Source: Pedobacter psychrophilus (GTDB lineage Bacteria; Bacteroidota; Bacteroidia; Sphingobacteriales; Sphingobacteriaceae). From it: a stretch of DNA of 64,000 nucleotides. A program made the translations under genes and the position numbers. The notes below the pieces were generated by a model. It did no database searches and was not told the DNA's origin. It was given only the letters and a program-made list of their open reading frames with translations. The stretch covers positions 310,001 to 374,000 of the forward strand of contig NZ_LWHJ01000011.1 of NCBI RefSeq assembly GCF_001652725.1, written 5' to 3'. Below, piece by piece: positions 44,548 to 53,761 of the stretch; position 1 is the first letter of the stretch, and each line of letters starts with the position of its first letter.

Positions 44548-44667
44548 GATGATAGTTTTTTGTAGAAAGTTAATGGACAAATGGTCGATAGACAATCGTG
44601 TTTTAACTTTCCAGCTACAAACATAAAAATCCTTTCCTTTAATTTCTTTAGAAAAATCATTTTCGGT

Positions 44668-44675
44668 TAAATTTG
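44668..44675 (+). promoter_or_regulatory. -7 box (TAAATTTG) abutting the truA start
   Basis: This exact TAnnTTTG match ends four bases before the TTG start at 44680 and includes the in-frame stop. It predicts a leaderless truA message. No -33 TTTG was found at 19 bases. Confidence 0.4.
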
Positions 44676-44679
44676 CGAC

Positions 44680-45438
44680 TTGGAAATTTTAAATCGTTAT
44701 TTCTTAGAGATTTCATATAAAGGCACTTCATATCATGGTTGGCAAACCCAACCCAATGCAGTTGCTGTTCAAGAAGTTTTAAATAAGGCTCTGGAGATTT
44801 TTTTTAGAAAACCAATAGAGACTTTAGGCTGTGGTAGAACTGATACTGGCGTACATGCCACTCAGTTTTATTTACATTTCGATTTAGAAAATGAATTTTT
44901 AGCAGCCGATTATCTTAATATCATCAAATCTTTAAATGGTTTATTGGCTTATGATATCGCCATAAAAAACATTTTTAAAGTGAAAAGAGATGCACATGCT
45001 AGGTTTGATGCTATTTCTCGTTCTTATCAATATCATATTCATTTCAATAAAAACCCTTTCAAAACGGATACTAGTTGGTTGGTTAGAGATCAATTAGATA
45101 TTATGGCAATGAATCATGCGGCTGCAATTTTAATGCAATACGATGATTTTGGAGCTTTTTGTAAATCCAATGCAGATAACTTTACCAATATTTGCAAAAT
45201 CACAAAAGCCGAGTGGGAAGTAACTGATGAAGGATTAATTTTTCATATTACTGCAAACAGATTTTTAAGAAATATGGTTAGAGCTATTGTGGGAACTTTG
45301 GTTGAGGTTGGTAAAAGAAAATTGAAAACATCAGATTTGCACCTCATCATTCAAAGTCAAAATCGCTCAACTGCTGGAGCATCTGTACCTGCTTGTGGCT
45401 TATTTTTAACATCAGTAATTTATCCGTATATCAAATAA
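44680..45438 (+). CDS. truA: tRNA pseudouridine(38-40) synthase
   Basis: A 252-residue TruA enzyme. The catalytic Asp is D55 in CGRTDTGVHATQ. Further motifs are KGTSYHGWQTQP at the start, ARFDAISRSYQYHI and FLRNMVRAIVGTLVEVG. The frame has a stop at 44668 and no earlier ATG, so the start is the TTG at 44680. It modifies uridines in the tRNA anticodon arm. It abuts the ABC transporter gene (stop at 45438, ATG at 45439) and is probably co-transcribed. Confidence 0.96.
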   Translation: MEILNRYFLEISYKGTSYHGWQTQPNAVAVQEVLNKALEIFFRKPIETLGCGRTDTGVHATQFYLHFDLENEFLAADYLNIIKSLNGLLAYDIAIKNIFKVKRDAHARFDAISRSYQYHIHFNKNPFKTDTSWLVRDQLDIMAMNHAAAILMQYDDFGAFCKSNADNFTNICKITKAEWEVTDEGLIFHITANRFLRNMVRAIVGTLVEVGKRKLKTSDLHLIIQSQNRSTAGASVPACGLFLTSVIYPYIK

Positions 45439-47232
45439 ATGGCAAGCGAAGTAACCGGAAAAACCTACGATTGGGGCTTATTAAAAAGGGTAATGTCTTA
45501 CGCTACACCTTATAAATCTAAGTTTTTTTGGTCAGTATTATTAACATTATCTATTGCAGCAATTGCTCCTGTTAGGCCATTTCTAATTCAAATTACTTTA
45601 GATAAGTTCATCTTTTTTAATGATGCAAGCGGTCTGTTGCAAATGGTTTTACTGATGATTGTTTTGTTGTTGTTTCAAACAGTTATTCAGTATTTTCAAA
45701 CTTTTTTAACCAATTCTTTAGGTCAATCGGTAATTAAAGATTTAAGGATGGATGTATTTAACCATATCACAAAACTCCGCTTAAAATATTTTGATAAAAC
45801 TCCTATTGGTCAGTTAATTACCCGCACCGTTTCTGATCTGGAAACTATTGCAGATATTTTTAGTGAAGGTTTAATTTCTATTATCGGCGACAGTCTAACG
45901 GTTTTAGCGATTATAGGCGTAATGCTTTATCAAGATTGGCGCTTAACGCTAATTATTTTAATTCCGATGCCGTTCTTAATGGTAGCAACTTATGTTTTTA
46001 AAGAAGCTATAAAAGTTGCTTTTCAAGAAGTGCGGACTCAAATCTCATTAATTAACACTTTTTTACAAGAACATATTAGCGGTGTTACCATTATCCAATA
46101 TTTTGCAAGAGAAGATCAAGAATTTAAAAAGTTTAATCACATAAATGAATTACATAGAGATGCTCACATCCGTTCTAATTGGTATTACTCCATATTTTTT
46201 CCGGTCGTAGAAATTATTTCTGCACTTTCTATAGGCTTGTTAGTTTGGTACGGCTCTAAAAGTATTCTAAATAACCAAGTTTCTCCAGGCGTTGTGGTTG
46301 CCTTTATTATGTATGTCAACCTTCTATTTACACCAATTAGGCAATTGGCCGATAAATTTAATACGCTACAAATGGGTATGGTTGGTGCAGATAGGATTTT
46401 CAAAGTTTTAGACACAAAAGAGCAGACATTAAATGCAGGTAAGCTTAAGCCGATAAATTTAAAAGGAGAAATAGCATTTAAAAATGTTTGGTTTTCTTAT
46501 AAACAAACAGATGAAATGCCTAATGATGACGAATGGATTTTAAAAGATATTTCTTTTGAAGTTAAGGAAGGAGAGACCTTAGCTTTAGTTGGAGCAACAG
46601 GAGCCGGAAAATCATCAACTATAAATATTTTAAATCGTTTTTATGAGATTAGTAAAGGTGAGGTAAGCATTGATGGAATTAACATTTCTGATTTAGAACT
46701 GAATTTTCTACGTTCTCAAATTGCTACTGTTTTGCAAGATGTTTTTCTCTTTTCTGATACCATCCAAAACAACATTAGCCTAAATAATCCTGATATTACT
46801 TTAGAAGAAATTATTGCAGCAGCAAAGGATGTGGGGGCTCACGAATTTATTATGCAGTTGCCGGGAGGTTACCAATATGATGTGCAAGAACGTGGAGCAA
46901 CTTTATCAGTTGGGCAGGCACAGTTAATTTCTTTTATAAGAGCATTGGTATATAACCCAAAAATTTTGGTGTTAGACGAGGCAACATCTTCTGTAGACAC
47001 AGAAACAGAGGAATTGATACAGAGGGCAATTGAAAAACTGATGACAGGCAGAACTTCAATTGTAATTGCACACCGTTTATCAACTATCCAAAATGCTGAT
47101 AGAATCATTGTTTTAGAAAAAGGAGAAATGATGGAAATGGGAACGCACCAGGAATTATTGAAGCTAAACGGATATTATAAAAAACTTTATGATTTACAAT
47201 TTAGCTCTGGTGGAATTAATAAAGAGGTTTAA
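45439..47232 (+). CDS. ABC exporter, fused permease/ATPase (canonical)
   Basis: A 597-residue type I exporter half-transporter (MsbA/MdlB-like). The membrane domain is about 25-315. The ATPase domain has Walker A GATGAGKSST (385-394), Q-loop LQDVFLFSDT, signature LSVGQAQ, Walker B LVLDEATSSVDTETE and H-loop IVIAHRLST. All catalytic residues are present, which makes it a useful contrast to the degenerate exporter at 18006. Possible substrates are lipids or drugs. It follows truA with no gap. Confidence 0.93.
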   Translation: MASEVTGKTYDWGLLKRVMSYATPYKSKFFWSVLLTLSIAAIAPVRPFLIQITLDKFIFFNDASGLLQMVLLMIVLLLFQTVIQYFQTFLTNSLGQSVIKDLRMDVFNHITKLRLKYFDKTPIGQLITRTVSDLETIADIFSEGLISIIGDSLTVLAIIGVMLYQDWRLTLIILIPMPFLMVATYVFKEAIKVAFQEVRTQISLINTFLQEHISGVTIIQYFAREDQEFKKFNHINELHRDAHIRSNWYYSIFFPVVEIISALSIGLLVWYGSKSILNNQVSPGVVVAFIMYVNLLFTPIRQLADKFNTLQMGMVGADRIFKVLDTKEQTLNAGKLKPINLKGEIAFKNVWFSYKQTDEMPNDDEWILKDISFEVKEGETLALVGATGAGKSSTINILNRFYEISKGEVSIDGINISDLELNFLRSQIATVLQDVFLFSDTIQNNISLNNPDITLEEIIAAAKDVGAHEFIMQLPGGYQYDVQERGATLSVGQAQLISFIRALVYNPKILVLDEATSSVDTETEELIQRAIEKLMTGRTSIVIAHRLSTIQNADRIIVLEKGEMMEMGTHQELLKLNGYYKKLYDLQFSSGGINKEV

Positions 47233-47266
47233 TAAAATTAGCATTTATTGTAAATGCTAATTTTAT
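47232..47266. terminator. Bidirectional terminator between ABC exporter and Rieske gene
   Basis: A perfect 16-base stem (47232-47247 with 47251-47266) with the 3-base loop TTG; the core AATTAGCATTTA/TAAATGCTAATT is flanked by A/T tracts. It begins at the ABC stop codon and ends just before the converging Rieske stop. Confidence 0.88.
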
Positions 47267-47269
47267 AAA

Positions 47270-47731
47270 TTAAGATATAGTTGCTATAACACTTGTTGAA
47301 GTAACAGTAGTGCTATATATTTTTAATGTTCTGGTAGAACCACCACCTTGTGGTTGAGAAACTACAGTACCATTTTGTTGATATTGAGATGCATGTAAAT
47401 CACATATTATCAGGTTCTGGTTTTGAAACCAATTTAAGTTACCCGCTTGATGAGGGCAAATTGCCTCTGTCGCTACAAATGAAGAAGCAGTATCTCCTGA
47501 AGCAATTCTAAAGAATAAAACATTACTTACTTTGGTTGACGCACCAACTGTTGCTAAACTTGATAAATTAGCAGATACAGTACTTCCTGTGGCTACTGGA
47601 GGATTTGTTACTGGCGGATTTGGGTTACTTGGAGTAGAAGTATCCTTACTTCCACAACTTGCTAAACATGACCCAGCGCAAACTGCAGCAAAGCTAATTC
47701 CCAGTGTTTTTAAAAATTCTTGACGTTCCAT
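47270..47731 (-). CDS. Rieske [2Fe-2S] lipoprotein
   Basis: A 153-residue protein with an N-terminal signal and lipobox LASC (C26), so it is probably anchored to a membrane outside the cytoplasm. A Pro/Thr-rich linker (about 30-50) leads to a small Rieske domain whose cluster ligands are C92-P-H94 and C110-DL-H113. It is smaller than cytochrome bc1 Rieske proteins and resembles secreted Rieske ferredoxins. It follows the DUF5777/YceI genes in the sigma cluster. Its electron partner is unknown. Confidence 0.85.
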   Translation of the reverse strand: MERQEFLKTLGISFAAVCAGSCLASCGSKDTSTPSNPNPPVTNPPVATGSTVSANLSSLATVGASTKVSNVLFFRIASGDTASSFVATEAICPHQAGNLNWFQNQNLIICDLHASQYQQNGTVVSQPQGGGSTRTLKIYSTTVTSTSVIATIS

Positions 47732-47747
47732 ATGATTAAATTTGAGT

Positions 47748-48689
47748 TTAGTATATTTTTGTTTCTATATCTTTATTCTTGTTTTTCTTTTGAAATAACG
47801 CGAAGTTTCTAGATACGGCAAAGCCCCATCTAACCCCCCCATCCCTCCATGATTTTTGAGTATTAGGTATAAAGTTATTTTCTATGATGTAAGATGAATT
47901 TTGGAAGTTCAAACTGAAAATATGCCCACCTGTTTCAATTTCTATCCCGGCACCAAGCGGATTATAAAATGAAGTAGCTAAATCATTCGAACGTCCTAAG
48001 CCTTCAACTAAAATGTAATCAGCTATTAATGAAAAACGTTTATAGAGTTTTAAACGTCCTCCAAATCCAATAGAAAATAAAGAATTTGGATCATTTGCTT
48101 GAGTAGTTTTTGATCTTAACAAAACACTTGGACTTATCAAAAGAGAAAAGTTTTGGGAAACTTTACTAGTAAATATGCTGCTTAAAAAATGTGATGTTCT
48201 ATCGCTTTTATTTGGGAATTCGTTACTATTAAAAGCTGCTCTACTAATAATAGCCGTTTGTGCAAATAAAGTCAGGGAAAAAGGAATTGAATTTTCTTTC
48301 TGTTGGATTAATCGATACTTTGCTAATAAATTGTAAGTCGCATCAACTTTACTTCTCCCAATCCCGATCGTTAATTTATCGGTAAAACCATAATCAAAAC
48401 CAATGTAAACATCTGGTGCTAAATCTAATCCAAAAAGTGTTTTTGCACCTCCAAACTGCCCTCCAATATCTCCAAATCTATGGCTTATCCAAAAAGCTAA
48501 ATCATTTTTTCTTTGTGTTTCATTGGTATTTAATAAAACTAAATGTGTGCTTTTAAAGGTAGCTAGCACAGGCTCATTTAATTTTTGTGGAGTTAAACTG
48601 TTTAAAATAGAATCTGCATCCTGGCTATAACTTGATTGGAAACTGCAGATTAATAGGATAGTAAAAAAAGTAAGTCTCATTGTCTTCAT
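47748..48689 (-). CDS. DUF5777 family beta-barrel protein
   Basis: A 313-residue protein with a signal peptide (SSYSQD cleavage near residue 22). WISHRFGDIGGQFGG and LDLAPDVYIGFDYGFTDKLTIGIGRS match the DUF5777 outer membrane beta-barrel fold. A second ATG three codons downstream (48680) is an alternative start. It lies between YceI and the Rieske gene on the same strand, so it may belong to a redox-related outer membrane complex. The function is unknown. Confidence 0.82.
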   Translation of the reverse strand: MKTMRLTFFTILLICSFQSSYSQDADSILNSLTPQKLNEPVLATFKSTHLVLLNTNETQRKNDLAFWISHRFGDIGGQFGGAKTLFGLDLAPDVYIGFDYGFTDKLTIGIGRSKVDATYNLLAKYRLIQQKENSIPFSLTLFAQTAIISRAAFNSNEFPNKSDRTSHFLSSIFTSKVSQNFSLLISPSVLLRSKTTQANDPNSLFSIGFGGRLKLYKRFSLIADYILVEGLGRSNDLATSFYNPLGAGIEIETGGHIFSLNFQNSSYIIENNFIPNTQKSWRDGGVRWGFAVSRNFALFQKKNKNKDIETKIY

Positions 48690-48701
48690 ATCATGAAATA
48701 T

Positions 48702-49259
48702 TTATTTGTAATTGCCAGAAACTGTAATAGTTATTACTTCAGCTATTTTTTTAAAAACTACGCTTGGTATCTTAATATCGTGATCAGCGCATGCTACATC
48801 AAAACTGCTGTAGATACTAGGTTTGCCATTTTTAATTGTCATTTTTCCTTTTATTGTTCTTTCTTTAGCAACACCATGTATATTTAAAATCCCTTTTGAT
48901 GATACATCATAAACACCATCTTTAGTAAAATCAATATTCTCTAAAATATTTCCTTTAAAAGTTGCGGTAGGATATTTATCACTTTCCATATAACTTTCAT
49001 TAAAATGTTCTTGCATTAAACTTCTAGAAAAAACAAGGCTTTTAATAGGCAGCTGAAAAACAATTTGTTTGGTTTTAGGAACAAGAACAGAAGTCCCACT
49101 GACTGATTGGGCTTTAATATCTTCTAAAGGAGTTGTAGAGAATATTCCCACTTTCATATCCTTGGCAGTGAAATTAGTTTGTCCAAAACATGAGTAAGAA
49201 AGGGATAGAATAATGCCGATTAGAAGATAAATTTTACTTGCTTTTTTTAATAAAACCAT
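48702..49259 (-). CDS. YceI family periplasmic protein
   Basis: A 185-residue protein with a signal peptide (about 1-26, LSLSYSCFGQ) and a YceI lipocalin-like domain: YPTATFKGNILENIDF, LNIHGVAKERTIKGKMT and the C-terminal DHDIKIP are family motifs. YceI proteins bind isoprenoid-type lipids such as quinones. The 5' end overlaps the anti-sigma/barrel gene by 26 bases. It precedes DUF5777 by 12 bases. Confidence 0.88.
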   Translation of the reverse strand: MVLLKKASKIYLLIGIILSLSYSCFGQTNFTAKDMKVGIFSTTPLEDIKAQSVSGTSVLVPKTKQIVFQLPIKSLVFSRSLMQEHFNESYMESDKYPTATFKGNILENIDFTKDGVYDVSSKGILNIHGVAKERTIKGKMTIKNGKPSIYSSFDVACADHDIKIPSVVFKKIAEVITITVSGNYK

Positions 49260-50550
49260 AATTATAAGATAAGTTTAGACCCGTTGATTTTAAGAAGACT
49301 TTTCCTTCTCCTATACCCGCAATAGGTAATTTCACGTAAGGAGTTATTCCTAAATAAGATTGTTTGTCATCAAGTATTTTTAATTTATATGTACCAGAAA
49401 ATTCTATAACTGATAAATAGTGTTGGTTAACATTTTCTTTAATGGAAATTCTATCAGGTCTGTTTAGTATTGGATCATATTGGTAAGTATATTTTTCTTT
49501 AATCATAAAATAACTTGAAGCACCAACGTTAATACTTAGGTTAGATTTTTTGTTTGAATTAATGAGATATGAAGCTCTTAACGGCACTTCTAATACATTA
49601 CAGGACGCCTCAATATTATCTATTTTAAACCTTGGTGCAGTTATAAAATCATATTGTTTGTCAGTTGCGCTATAGTTTTTTGAACCATAAATAAAACCAG
49701 TACTAAACAACCATTTCTTAGAAATTTTTGCGTCAACTAAAACTCCTACAGTTATATTGGTTTTGTCAAAACCAAAGGTTTTTAAACTGTTATTTTCTGA
49801 ACCAATACTCAAAGCAAACCCCCAGTTAACATCTTTTTGTGCAGATTTTAATAATTGTTTTTTAACCTCGGTTGGTTTGTCTTCTTTACTTAATGGAGTT
49901 GTTATTGAATTTTTTTCTGATACAATTTGTACATCAGAATTTTCATTTTTCACATCATTTTGAATTGGGTTGGATGCTATTAATTGAGGTGATATATAGC
50001 TTTCTTTTTCAGTTTTGAAATCGTTGGTGCTAGTTAAAAGATCATCTTGACTAGAGTTTGTATTTATAACGTTAACATTTGCTTTTTTACTTTTAGCGGC
50101 ATTAAAATTAGAACGAGAGAACCTTTGATTTTTATAAGTGTTTGTAAGATTAATACTTTTATTAAAACCTAAATTTTCAGCTATTTTTTTATCTATTATT
50201 AATGTTTTGTTTTTTTGAACTGAAGTTTCCTTTAAAATATTTTTTACTAACGAGCTGCTGTCAGTTAGGTTTATGTTAGCATTTTTTTCTTTTTTTAAAT
50301 CTTCTTGTTTAGCTAATTTATAAGTGTTTTCTTGTATCAAGTCTCTTTTAAGAAAGTAAAATGTACCACCAATAAAAAGGAAAAGTAAAAGAATCAAACT
50401 ACTATTTCTAAAAAAGATTAAACGGTCTTTTCTAGTCAATTTTTTATTCATTAAATCCCAAGCCTGCTCATCAAAATCAGGTTCATCAACATCGTTTAGG
50501 CTTCTATGCCTAAACAAATCATCTAATTTATTGTCTTCTATGTTTTTCAT
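49234..50550 (-). CDS. Anti-sigma-like membrane protein fused to a C-terminal outer-membrane-type beta domain
   Basis: A 438-residue protein. Residues 1-48 are cytoplasmic, charged and contain RSLNDVDEPDFDEQAWDLMNKKL, like the N-termini of Bacteroidota anti-sigma proteins. One membrane segment spans 50-67. A low-complexity periplasmic stretch (about 70-240, rich in N, K and S) follows, then a beta-strand-rich region (about 245-435) resembling an outer membrane beta-barrel. It follows the ECF sigma gene by 13 bases, which suggests it regulates that sigma factor. A single protein spanning both roles is unusual; the barrel assignment is inferred from alternating strands. Confidence 0.75.
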   Translation of the reverse strand: MKNIEDNKLDDLFRHRSLNDVDEPDFDEQAWDLMNKKLTRKDRLIFFRNSSLILLLFLFIGGTFYFLKRDLIQENTYKLAKQEDLKKEKNANINLTDSSSLVKNILKETSVQKNKTLIIDKKIAENLGFNKSINLTNTYKNQRFSRSNFNAAKSKKANVNVINTNSSQDDLLTSTNDFKTEKESYISPQLIASNPIQNDVKNENSDVQIVSEKNSITTPLSKEDKPTEVKKQLLKSAQKDVNWGFALSIGSENNSLKTFGFDKTNITVGVLVDAKISKKWLFSTGFIYGSKNYSATDKQYDFITAPRFKIDNIEASCNVLEVPLRASYLINSNKKSNLSINVGASSYFMIKEKYTYQYDPILNRPDRISIKENVNQHYLSVIEFSGTYKLKILDDKQSYLGITPYVKLPIAGIGEGKVFLKSTGLNLSYNYGFIKKSK

Positions 50551-50563
50551 TTACAGATAATTT

Positions 50564-51103
50564 TCAATGATTTTCGACTTGGAGAATCATTTCTTTTAAT
50601 TGTTGTCTGGCCTTAAATAAATTAGATTTAGAAGTTCCTTCTGATATGGAAAGTTTTTCAGAAATCTCTATGTGAGAAAATCCATCAATTACAAAAAGAT
50701 TAAAAACAGTACGGTAGGCAATTGAAAGTTTTTGTATTAATTTTAATAAATCCTGATATTTTAATCCAGCTAAAATGTTATCCTCTTTACCTTGATCTTC
50801 TATTTTATCTAAGTCTTCCATATTTAATTTTTTAATCTTTTGCCTGTAATGATCAATAGCAGTATTAATCATTATTTTTCCAAGCCATGATTTAAATTCA
50901 TAATTTTCATTGTACAGATGAAGTTTATTATAAACTTTCATAAAACCATCATTTACCATTTCGATAGCCTCATTTTTGTCATTTGAATAGCGCAAGCATA
51001 TCTTTAAAGCATAGCCAAAAAAGTTTTTATATAACTCTTTTTGAGCTAATCTTTTTCGATTTTTACAGTCTTCTAAAAGCTTTAAGAGTTGTGTATTATC
51101 CAA
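50564..51103 (-). CDS. ECF RNA polymerase sigma-70 factor
   Basis: A 179-residue sigma factor. Region 2: YALKICLRYSNDKNEAIEMVNDGFMKVYNKL. Region 4: LSIAYRTVFNLFVIDGFSHIEISEKLSISEGTSKSNLFKARQQLK, of which the helix-turn-helix GFSHIEISEKLSISEGT is diagnostic. The start is the TTG at 51103; an in-frame stop lies four codons upstream and no ATG precedes it. It heads the cluster that runs through the anti-sigma fusion, YceI, DUF5777 and Rieske genes, which are probably its targets. Confidence 0.93.
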   Translation of the reverse strand: MDNTQLLKLLEDCKNRKRLAQKELYKNFFGYALKICLRYSNDKNEAIEMVNDGFMKVYNKLHLYNENYEFKSWLGKIMINTAIDHYRQKIKKLNMEDLDKIEDQGKEDNILAGLKYQDLLKLIQKLSIAYRTVFNLFVIDGFSHIEISEKLSISEGTSKSNLFKARQQLKEMILQVENH

Positions 51104-51475
51104 TGAAATTTGTTATTTATTACGATTACGTTTAATAAATATAATAGGTTGCCTGAGTAAATAAATAAATTTTAAAGAAATGTTTATTTCTAAATAATTA
51201 CCAATGTTATTGATCAGAATAAAAAATTTATTTTTAGGGGAATTAACCATCTTTCTACTCAAAAAAGTAGAGTAATTGCAGTTATATATTTAAGGAATTG
51301 CTGTTTTAATTAAAGTGAAATAACATATGAATAGACGATTCTAATCAATAAACACGATTATTCTCCATTTTTACACTAAGTTGCATTAAATTTGATTTTC
51401 AATTTAGCTCAGACGGTATCAATAAAGTAATAGATTAAATAGAATTTATATATTGCTTTGTAAATCGCTTATCAA
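51104..51475. other. 372-base divergent intergenic region
   Basis: AT-rich spacer between the sigma factor (minus) and symporter (plus) genes. It has a TAAATTTG -7-type box at 51387-51394, about 82 bases before the symporter ATG, and a 6-base hairpin TCTACT/AGTAGA at 51254-51271. No ORF, tRNA or repeat of note was found. The tRNA-like TTAGCTCAGACGGT near 51404 lacks the rest of a cloverleaf. Confidence 0.7.
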
Positions 51476-52738
51476 ATGAAAAAAGTTGTTACTCACCTTA
51501 GTTTTCAAGTTTTAGTTGCTATTATTTTAGGAACTTTTTTCGGTATTTATTTACCACAATATGCCAATTCTGCAAAGCTTTTAAGCCAAACCTTCATCAA
51601 CATGATCACCATGTTTATTGCTCCAATTATTTTTTTCACAATTGTTTTGGGTATAGCCAGTATGGATGATATGAAAAAAGTAGGTAGGGTTGGAGGAAAA
51701 GCCCTTTTATATTTTGAGGTGATTACCACATTTGCGATTATAATTGGATTAATTGTAGCAAACATATTGAAACCCGGCGTCGGAGTAAACATGACTGTTA
51801 CTGATACCTCTCAAATTAAACAATATGAAGATAGTGCTTCACAAATAGAATGGAGCTCTTTTATTACACATATTGTTCCTCATAATATTGTAGAGGCTTT
51901 TGCTAAAGGCGATATTTTACAAATTCTTTTCTTTGCCATATTGTTTGGTTTTGGTTTAACCAAATTAGGTAGTGCGGGTTCTTCTTTAATAGTCACTTTT
52001 GATAAAATAAATAAAGTGCTCTTCAACATGATGAAATTTGTGATGATTTTAGCACCAATTGGGGCCTTTGGAGGAATTGCGTTTACCGTAGGAACATATG
52101 GGCTCTCCTCATTATTGCCTATGGCAAAATTGATGTTTGCAGTTTACTTAACCATGGCACTTTTCATATTTATCATCTTAAACTTGGTATGTAAATTTTA
52201 TAAATTTAGTTTGTGGAGCTATTTAAAATTTATTCGTCAGGAGATTTTAATTGTTTTGGGAACATCTTCATCAGAATCTGTTTTGCCCAGTATGATGGAT
52301 AAGATGGAAATATTTGGTTGTGCAAAACCTGTTGTTGGTTTAGTAATTCCAATGGGGTATTCATTTAATTTAGATGGTACTTCCATTTATCTCTCTATGG
52401 CGGTAATATTCTTAGCTCAAGTTTTTAACATAGAAATGAGTTTAGGAACTCAAATAACCATTATTGGCGTTTTAATGCTCACCTCAAAAGGGGCTGCAGC
52501 AGTAACTGGGGGAGGTTTTATCGTTTTGGCATCTACGCTTACTGCTCTAAGAATTATTCCTGTAGAAGGAATGGCTATTTTGTTAGGTGTAGATCGTTTT
52601 ATGTCTGAAGCAAGGGCAATAACCAATATGATTGGTAATGGAATTGCCGCGGTTGTTATTTCAAAAAGTGAAAATGAGTTTGATCAACTTAAATATGAAA
52701 ATGCAATAAGTCCTCAATTTGACAATAATTTGAATTAA
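51476..52738 (+). CDS. Dicarboxylate/amino acid:cation symporter (DAACS family)
   Basis: A 420-residue transporter of the glutamate/aspartate/dicarboxylate (GltP/DctA) family with eight membrane helices and two hairpins. The serine-rich hairpin GTSSSESVLPSMM, SFNLDGTSIY (NMDGT motif) and DRFMSEARAITNMIGN (Asp and Arg substrate-binding residues) are present. It imports acidic amino acids or C4-dicarboxylates with H+ or Na+. A typical length, with no operon partner. Confidence 0.93.
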   Translation: MKKVVTHLSFQVLVAIILGTFFGIYLPQYANSAKLLSQTFINMITMFIAPIIFFTIVLGIASMDDMKKVGRVGGKALLYFEVITTFAIIIGLIVANILKPGVGVNMTVTDTSQIKQYEDSASQIEWSSFITHIVPHNIVEAFAKGDILQILFFAILFGFGLTKLGSAGSSLIVTFDKINKVLFNMMKFVMILAPIGAFGGIAFTVGTYGLSSLLPMAKLMFAVYLTMALFIFIILNLVCKFYKFSLWSYLKFIRQEILIVLGTSSSESVLPSMMDKMEIFGCAKPVVGLVIPMGYSFNLDGTSIYLSMAVIFLAQVFNIEMSLGTQITIIGVLMLTSKGAAAVTGGGFIVLASTLTALRIIPVEGMAILLGVDRFMSEARAITNMIGNGIAAVVISKSENEFDQLKYENAISPQFDNNLN

Positions 52739-52762
52739 AACTAGCTTATTTTAGTTTTAAGC

Positions 52763-52793
52763 TTTGAGATTCTTATTCATTCTGTTAGCTTTG
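52763..52793 (+). promoter_or_regulatory. Promoter of sucD (TTTG-N19-TAGCTTTG)
   Basis: TTTG at 52763-52766 and TAGCTTTG at 52786-52793 are separated by exactly 19 bases, a full match to the Bacteroidota housekeeping consensus. The predicted transcription start is near 52800, leaving a leader of about 13 bases before the ATG at 52813. Confidence 0.75.
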
Positions 52794-52812
52794 CCATACA
52801 AAAATTTTAAAA

Positions 52813-53685
52813 ATGAGTGTTCTAGTTAATAAAGATTCTAAAGTTATAGTTCAGGGTTTTACGGGTAATGAAGGTACTTATCATGCAACCCAAATGATAG
52901 AGTACGGAACTGACGTTGTTGGTGGCGTTACTCCGGGTAAAGGCGGTCAATTGCATTTGGATAAGCCAGTTTTTAATACTGTAAAAGAAGCTGTAGATAA
53001 AACTGGGGCAGATGTTTCGATAATTTTTGTTCCGCCAGCATTTGCTGCCGATGCAATTATGGAAGCTGCTGAAGCGGGTATTAAAGTGATAGTTTGTATT
53101 ACCGAAGGTATCCCTACTAAGGATATGATTATGGTAAAAGAATATATTTCTGATAGGGATTGCCGTTTAATTGGCCCAAACTGTCCAGGAATTATTACTG
53201 CAGATGAAGCAAAGATTGGTATTATGCCCGGCTTTATTTTCAAGAAAGGTAATGTTGGTGTTGTTTCAAAATCAGGAACTTTAACTTATGAAGCAGTAGA
53301 TCAAGTAGTTAAAGCTGGTTTAGGTATCACTACCGCAATTGGTATTGGCGGTGATCCAATTATTGGAACGCCAACTAAAGAAGCTGTAGAATTATTAATG
53401 AACGATCCAGAAACTCATGGAATTATTATGATTGGTGAGATTGGTGGTAGCATGGAAGCGGAAGCAGCAATGTGGATTAAAGAACATGGTACTAAACCGG
53501 TTGTTGGTTTTATTGCTGGCCAAACTGCGCCTCCGGGACGTAGGATGGGACATGCTGGTGCAATTGTTGGTGGTGCCGATGATACAGCTGCAGCTAAAAT
53601 GAAGATCATGAGAGAATGTGGAATTACCGTGGTAGAATCTCCAGCCGAAATTGGAGCTGCGATGGCAAAATTATTGAAGAAATAA
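52813..53685 (+). CDS. sucD: Succinyl-CoA ligase alpha subunit
   Basis: A 290-residue protein with the CoA-binding domain [14 protein letters not shown]...GGVTPGKGG and the ligase domain with GPNCPGII and the phosphorylated-His segment [10 protein letters not shown]. Length is normal. It forms the alpha subunit of the TCA-cycle enzyme that converts succinyl-CoA to succinate with nucleotide formation. The beta subunit (sucC) is not adjacent: the gene stands alone with its own promoter and terminator. Confidence 0.97.
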   Translation: MSVLVNKDSKVIVQGFTGNEGTYHATQMIEYGTDVVGGVTPGKGGQLHLDKPVFNTVKEAVDKTGADVSIIFVPPAFAADAIMEAAEAGIKVIVCITEGIPTKDMIMVKEYISDRDCRLIGPNCPGIITADEAKIGIMPGFIFKKGNVGVVSKSGTLTYEAVDQVVKAGLGITTAIGIGGDPIIGTPTKEAVELLMNDPETHGIIMIGEIGGSMEAEAAMWIKEHGTKPVVGFIAGQTAPPGRRMGHAGAIVGGADDTAAAKMKIMRECGITVVESPAEIGAAMAKLLKK

Positions 53686-53711
53686 GCTAGCAACTTTAAT
53701 TAAAAATATAT

Positions 53712-53743
53712 AAAAGTCAACTCCTTCCAAGTTGACTTTTTTT
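53712..53743 (+). terminator. Terminator after sucD
   Basis: AAAAGTCAAC (53712-53721) and GTTGACTTTT (53731-53740) form a perfect 10-base stem with a 9-base loop, followed by three more T. It lies 27 bases past the sucD stop and also faces the converging histidine kinase gene. Confidence 0.9.
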
Positions 53744-53761
53744 GTTTAAAATTTATCCTGA

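Noticed and set aside
51254-51271. Hairpin in the sigma/symporter gap as a terminator
   Set aside because: Only six base pairs, no T tract, and both flanking genes point away from it.
51403-51420. tRNA-like stretch TTAGCTCAGACGGT
   Set aside because: It resembles a D-arm but no acceptor stem, anticodon arm or T-arm follows at proper spacing.
52947-53243. Antisense ORF inside sucD
   Set aside because: It is a shadow of a strongly conserved gene; its translation has no start context or recognisable domain.
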